From assembly GCF_030248535.1 (NCBI RefSeq), contig NZ_JAHGAJ010000014.1:149142-213141 (forward strand): a DNA stretch of 64,000 nucleotides, written 5' to 3'. Numbering within the stretch: position 1 is the stretch's first letter; each line of letters starts with the position of its first letter. The translations under genes were made by a program, and so were the position numbers. Source of the DNA: Vibrio sp. D404a. GTDB taxonomy: Bacteria > Pseudomonadota > Gammaproteobacteria > Enterobacterales > Vibrionaceae. The notes under the pieces were generated by a model. The model did not search any database and was not told where the DNA came from. It worked only from the letters and a program-made list of their open reading frames with translations. Shown one piece after another: positions 61,452 to 64,000 of the stretch.

Positions 61452-62702
61452 TTGTCTATTCAGAGTATTATTTCAATCTGTGATGAAAATAAAATTAAAT
61501 ACGAACATCACTCAGAACGAGGTTTTTTGACTGTACAAATTCCAAAAGCTCGTGGTTTCTCAGATGTCCTCGTTACAGAAGAGTTAGCAAACTTAGCTGT
61601 AGAACGTGATATAGATTTTCTAAGCTATAAGCTTATTGAGGGCTACGAAGCAATATGGTCTCCGAAGCACGACAGCATCGAATGTGAGATAGAGCTTCCA
61701 CATCGTGGCTTTCCTTTTGAAAGATTCTTCCGTCAAAATCAACAAGCAAAAGATGAGGGTAAATTATTTATAGATACCCATATAGATAATGTAAAAGTGG
61801 AGCTTTCGGAAGTAACTAACGAATTCAACTTCATTGATCTCTATAAAGATACTGGTCGACCTAGAGGTATGATCCGAGCTGATAGGTTCGATAGACGGAA
61901 GTCTTTTTCGACCTCTCTAAAAGTAACAGGACTCAATGTCACCAGTCATGACCAAGCTTTGAACATTATAAAGACGATGTTCTCGTCAATTTGTTTTCAA
62001 ATTGATTGTAAAACAGACTTACCAGTGATGTTGGCTACTGAAAGAAGCTTTTCTCGTATAAGCCGTGAGAAAAATACTCTAGAAGAGTTGCAGCTAACAG
62101 CTGTGACGCAAAAATATGATAGCGAAGCTCTATCTCTATACTGGTATGCACAATCAGCTCTTGGGATGCCGCTACTACAATATTTAGCACTATACCAAGT
62201 GGTAGAGTTTTACTACCCAATATACTCAGAGTTAGCTGCGCAAAAGAAAGTAGCCAATGCATTAAAGGATCCTTGCTTTAATCATCACAGTGAAAAAGAC
62301 GTAGCGAAAATTTTTAATATTGTAAAAGCTTCCACATCAACTAGATCTGAATTATCACAATTGGAATCAACGTTAAAGGAGTGTGTTGATGCCTCGGAAC
62401 TTAGGGATTGGCTGAAATCAGATACAAAGAGAGAAGAGTATTTTCGTTCAAAAAACGCTGTGAAATTATCAGAATATAAAATTAATTCCGCAGCTGACGA
62501 AGATGAGCTGTTGAGACAAACATGGCAACGTTTTTACAATATACGTTGTCGTATTGTCCATACTAAAGGCGCAGAAAGCGAACTAGATGTTTTACACCCT
62601 CAAAGTAGAGAGGTGAAGTATCTTTCTCATGATATAGAGTTGGCAAACTTTATAGCACATAAAGTTCTAATTTCATCTAGCAAGCCAATAGAAGCGGTAT
62701 AA
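61452..62702 (+). CDS. HEPN-like protein in an integron-type cassette
   Basis: 416 residues starting at TTG 61452, with TATAGGAA upstream. The N-terminal ~200 residues (GFPFERFFRQNQQAKDEGKL) are unrecognised. The C-terminal ~200 residues are helical and contain YNIRCRIVHTKGAE (~377-390), an R-x4-H motif preceded by a polar helix. This is typical of HEPN/ApeA-like domains, many of which are RNases in defence or toxin systems. The stop codon lies inside the inverse core of the attC site, the usual end of a cassette gene. It is clearly AT-richer than the genes before 61.2 kb, a sign of transfer. Confidence 0.7.
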   Translation: MSIQSIISICDENKIKYEHHSERGFLTVQIPKARGFSDVLVTEELANLAVERDIDFLSYKLIEGYEAIWSPKHDSIECEIELPHRGFPFERFFRQNQQAKDEGKLFIDTHIDNVKVELSEVTNEFNFIDLYKDTGRPRGMIRADRFDRRKSFSTSLKVTGLNVTSHDQALNIIKTMFSSICFQIDCKTDLPVMLATERSFSRISREKNTLEELQLTAVTQKYDSEALSLYWYAQSALGMPLLQYLALYQVVEFYYPIYSELAAQKKVANALKDPCFNHHSEKDVAKIFNIVKASTSTRSELSQLESTLKECVDASELRDWLKSDTKREEYFRSKNAVKLSEYKINSAADEDELLRQTWQRFYNIRCRIVHTKGAESELDVLHPQSREVKYLSHDIELANFIAHKVLISSSKPIEAV

Positions 62703-62822
62703 CAAACTGTTTAAGAGTGATTCGCAACGCGTGGCATTTTCACTATGCGTTGCGTTTCGTGTTTAAGGTGGTATGCGGCGGCTTCGGTATTGCGTTGCTC
62801 ACACCTTAACAGGGCGTTATGC
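62697..62822 (+). repeat. Vibrio-type integron attC recombination site
   Basis: About 126 bases begin with the inverse core GTATAAC (62697-62703) and end with core GTTATGC (62816-62822). The outer arms pair over ~30 bases with the small offsets typical of attC: GTATAACAAACTGTTTAAGA against the complement of the right arm, GCATAACGCCCTGTTAAGGT. The centre holds a second stem CGCAACGC (62723-62730)/GCGTTGCG (62747-62754). This is the long VCR/VPR-like class found in Vibrio chromosomal integrons. Confidence 0.88.
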
Positions 62823-62843
62823 CTAAGAATTGAGTTTTGGTAT

Positions 62844-63806
62844 ATGACAAAAGAAGAAAAAGAAATTGAACGGTTTTACGACGAAAACCGAAACAGATGT
62901 ACTGAATGTGGCTATGAATTTGAGGAGCATGATGACAGAGATGAGCTTTGTTATATAGGCGAAAAAGATTCCGGCGACTTTGCTGTATCTTGTGAATCAT
63001 GCAAAACTAAACTGAGTAAGTTGTACTTTAGGCAGTCATATTATCAGCGTGCGTATCGCACCCCACATAGTGATGACACACTATGGCGGTATATGGATTT
63101 GGCTAAATATATCAGCATGTTGTCTACATCTTCTTTATTTTTAGCTCGTGTTAACACTTTTGAAGATCCTCTAGAAGGCGCAAAAGGTTTAGTTGAAAAT
63201 AGACACATCTGGGATAAGCATTATCTCAGCTTTTTTAAAAATGCTGTTACTACAATGCCTGATGGCAAAAAAAGCGCTTTAAGTGATTTGGAAGTAGAAA
63301 CACAAGCTCAAAACCTATTGAAACAACTTCAAGCATCAGGAAACCTCGATCGTAAAACGGCTTATGTTTGTTGTTGGCATAAAAATTCGAGAGAATCTCA
63401 GGCAATGTGGCGTCTGTATTCGACAGTATTGTCAAATGCAGTTGCAGTAAAAACTACATATAAACAACTTTCTCGTTCAATCGATATCAATTCAAGACGT
63501 GACGTTGAAATTGGCGAAGTGAAATATATAGACTTCAATAAAGAATTTGCGGAAGTTAACGGAAATTTGTGGCGAAAAGATCTCTCATTTAAACATGAAA
63601 GTGAAGTTCGGATGCTATATCGCGATTTGTCTGGACAACCTGTAGGTGTACCGATAAAAGTTGACCTAATAGAATTAATTGAAGGTGTTTATATATCGCC
63701 AGAAGCTCCTAGTTGGTTTAAAGATACTGTCAATGACATCAACGAAAAGTATGGTGTTTCAGTGAGTGTTTCGGATTCTGAGTTAAACCATCAACCGTTT
63801 TATTAA
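62844..63806 (+). CDS. DUF2971-type protein in an integron cassette
   Basis: 320 residues from ATG 62844, 22 bases after the attC core site. The open frame extends further left, through the attC, and that extension is rejected. A zinc-ribbon-like N-terminus (CTECGYEFEE at ~16 and CESCKTKL at ~50) precedes a DUF2971-like body (YMDLAKYISMLSTSSLFLAR, then VNTFEDPLEGAKG, CCWHKNSRESQAMWRLYS, FKHESEVRMLYRD). DUF2971 proteins are frequent in accessory regions and their function is not known. The next attC begins 13 bases after the stop, making a complete single-gene cassette. AT-rich. Confidence 0.8.
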   Translation: MTKEEKEIERFYDENRNRCTECGYEFEEHDDRDELCYIGEKDSGDFAVSCESCKTKLSKLYFRQSYYQRAYRTPHSDDTLWRYMDLAKYISMLSTSSLFLARVNTFEDPLEGAKGLVENRHIWDKHYLSFFKNAVTTMPDGKKSALSDLEVETQAQNLLKQLQASGNLDRKTAYVCCWHKNSRESQAMWRLYSTVLSNAVAVKTTYKQLSRSIDINSRRDVEIGEVKYIDFNKEFAEVNGNLWRKDLSFKHESEVRMLYRDLSGQPVGVPIKVDLIELIEGVYISPEAPSWFKDTVNDINEKYGVSVSVSDSELNHQPFY

Positions 63807-63818
63807 GGTGTACATTAG

Positions 63819-63830
63819 GCATAACAAACG
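63819..63830 (+). repeat. 5' remnant of an interrupted attC site
   Basis: GCATAACAAACG is the usual beginning of a Vibrio attC (inverse core GCATAAC), placed 12 bases after a cassette gene as expected. The following bases do not continue an attC but enter an insertion sequence. Confidence 0.65.

Positions 63831-64000
<170 letters not shown>

Noticed and set aside
62745..62843. Longer N-terminus for the DUF2971 gene
   Set aside because: It would be translated from the attC site; the ATG at 62844 gives a sensible start just after the core site.

Overview
The window is a stretch of a Vibrio chromosome, most likely from the Splendidus clade and most likely chromosome 2. Evidence for Vibrio is the gene content (class I HMG-CoA reductase, TorT/TorS, Cti fatty-acid isomerase, fruBKA next to a divergent fruR, nirBD/nasA with a kinase-phosphatase) and, at the right end, a Vibrio-type integron attC site. 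The species and replicon are inferences. No tRNA, rRNA, CRISPR array or prophage was seen.

Layout. 1-9.7 kb: a cut-off gene, an amino-acid/drug exporter, a CDF metal transporter, two LysR regulators, a methyltransferase, the glycyl-radical pair yjjI-yjjW and HMG-CoA reductase. 9.7-20.2 kb: two small proteins, YccS, helicase IV, a VOC protein, methylglyoxal synthase, and the divergent TMAO-sensing pair torT/torS. 20.3-30.5 kb: Cti, then an iron-responsive block (TonB receptor, sensor kinase, response regulator) with two strong Fur boxes, a FAN1-like nuclease and an OFA-family transporter. 31-37.4 kb: small metabolic and housekeeping genes, then a four-gene operon (exported protein, sterol-desaturase-family enzyme, response regulator, kinase). 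A 50-residue membrane protein beyond its far end shares the same promoter architecture. 37.5-43.8 kb: an RND efflux operon that begins with a membrane-only ABC subunit and ends with an AraC regulator. 43.9-49.1 kb: the fructose PTS operon and its divergent repressor with several Cra operators. 49.2-58.9 kb: nitrate assimilation (kinase/phosphatase, nitrate transporter, nirD, nirB, divergent nasA) with sigma-54-type promoters between nirB and nasA. 59-61.2 kb: RarD, a possible small RNA, and a two-gene unit of unknown function (a WSWG-domain protein and a 38-residue zinc ribbon).

61.2-64 kb is visibly more AT-rich. It holds a HEPN-like gene followed by a complete attC site, a DUF2971-type gene, and the start of a second attC broken by an IS110/IS1111-family element that runs off the end. 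No integron integrase is in the window, so this looks like displaced integron cassettes or the edge of a chromosomal integron.

The most interesting regulatory signal is a shared promoter plan, TGGTTACC-N3-TGRTTACC-N10-TATNNT. It lies in front of both the sterol-desaturase/two-component operon and the unlisted 50-residue membrane protein, and it suggests a small regulon with a possible small-protein partner of the kinase.
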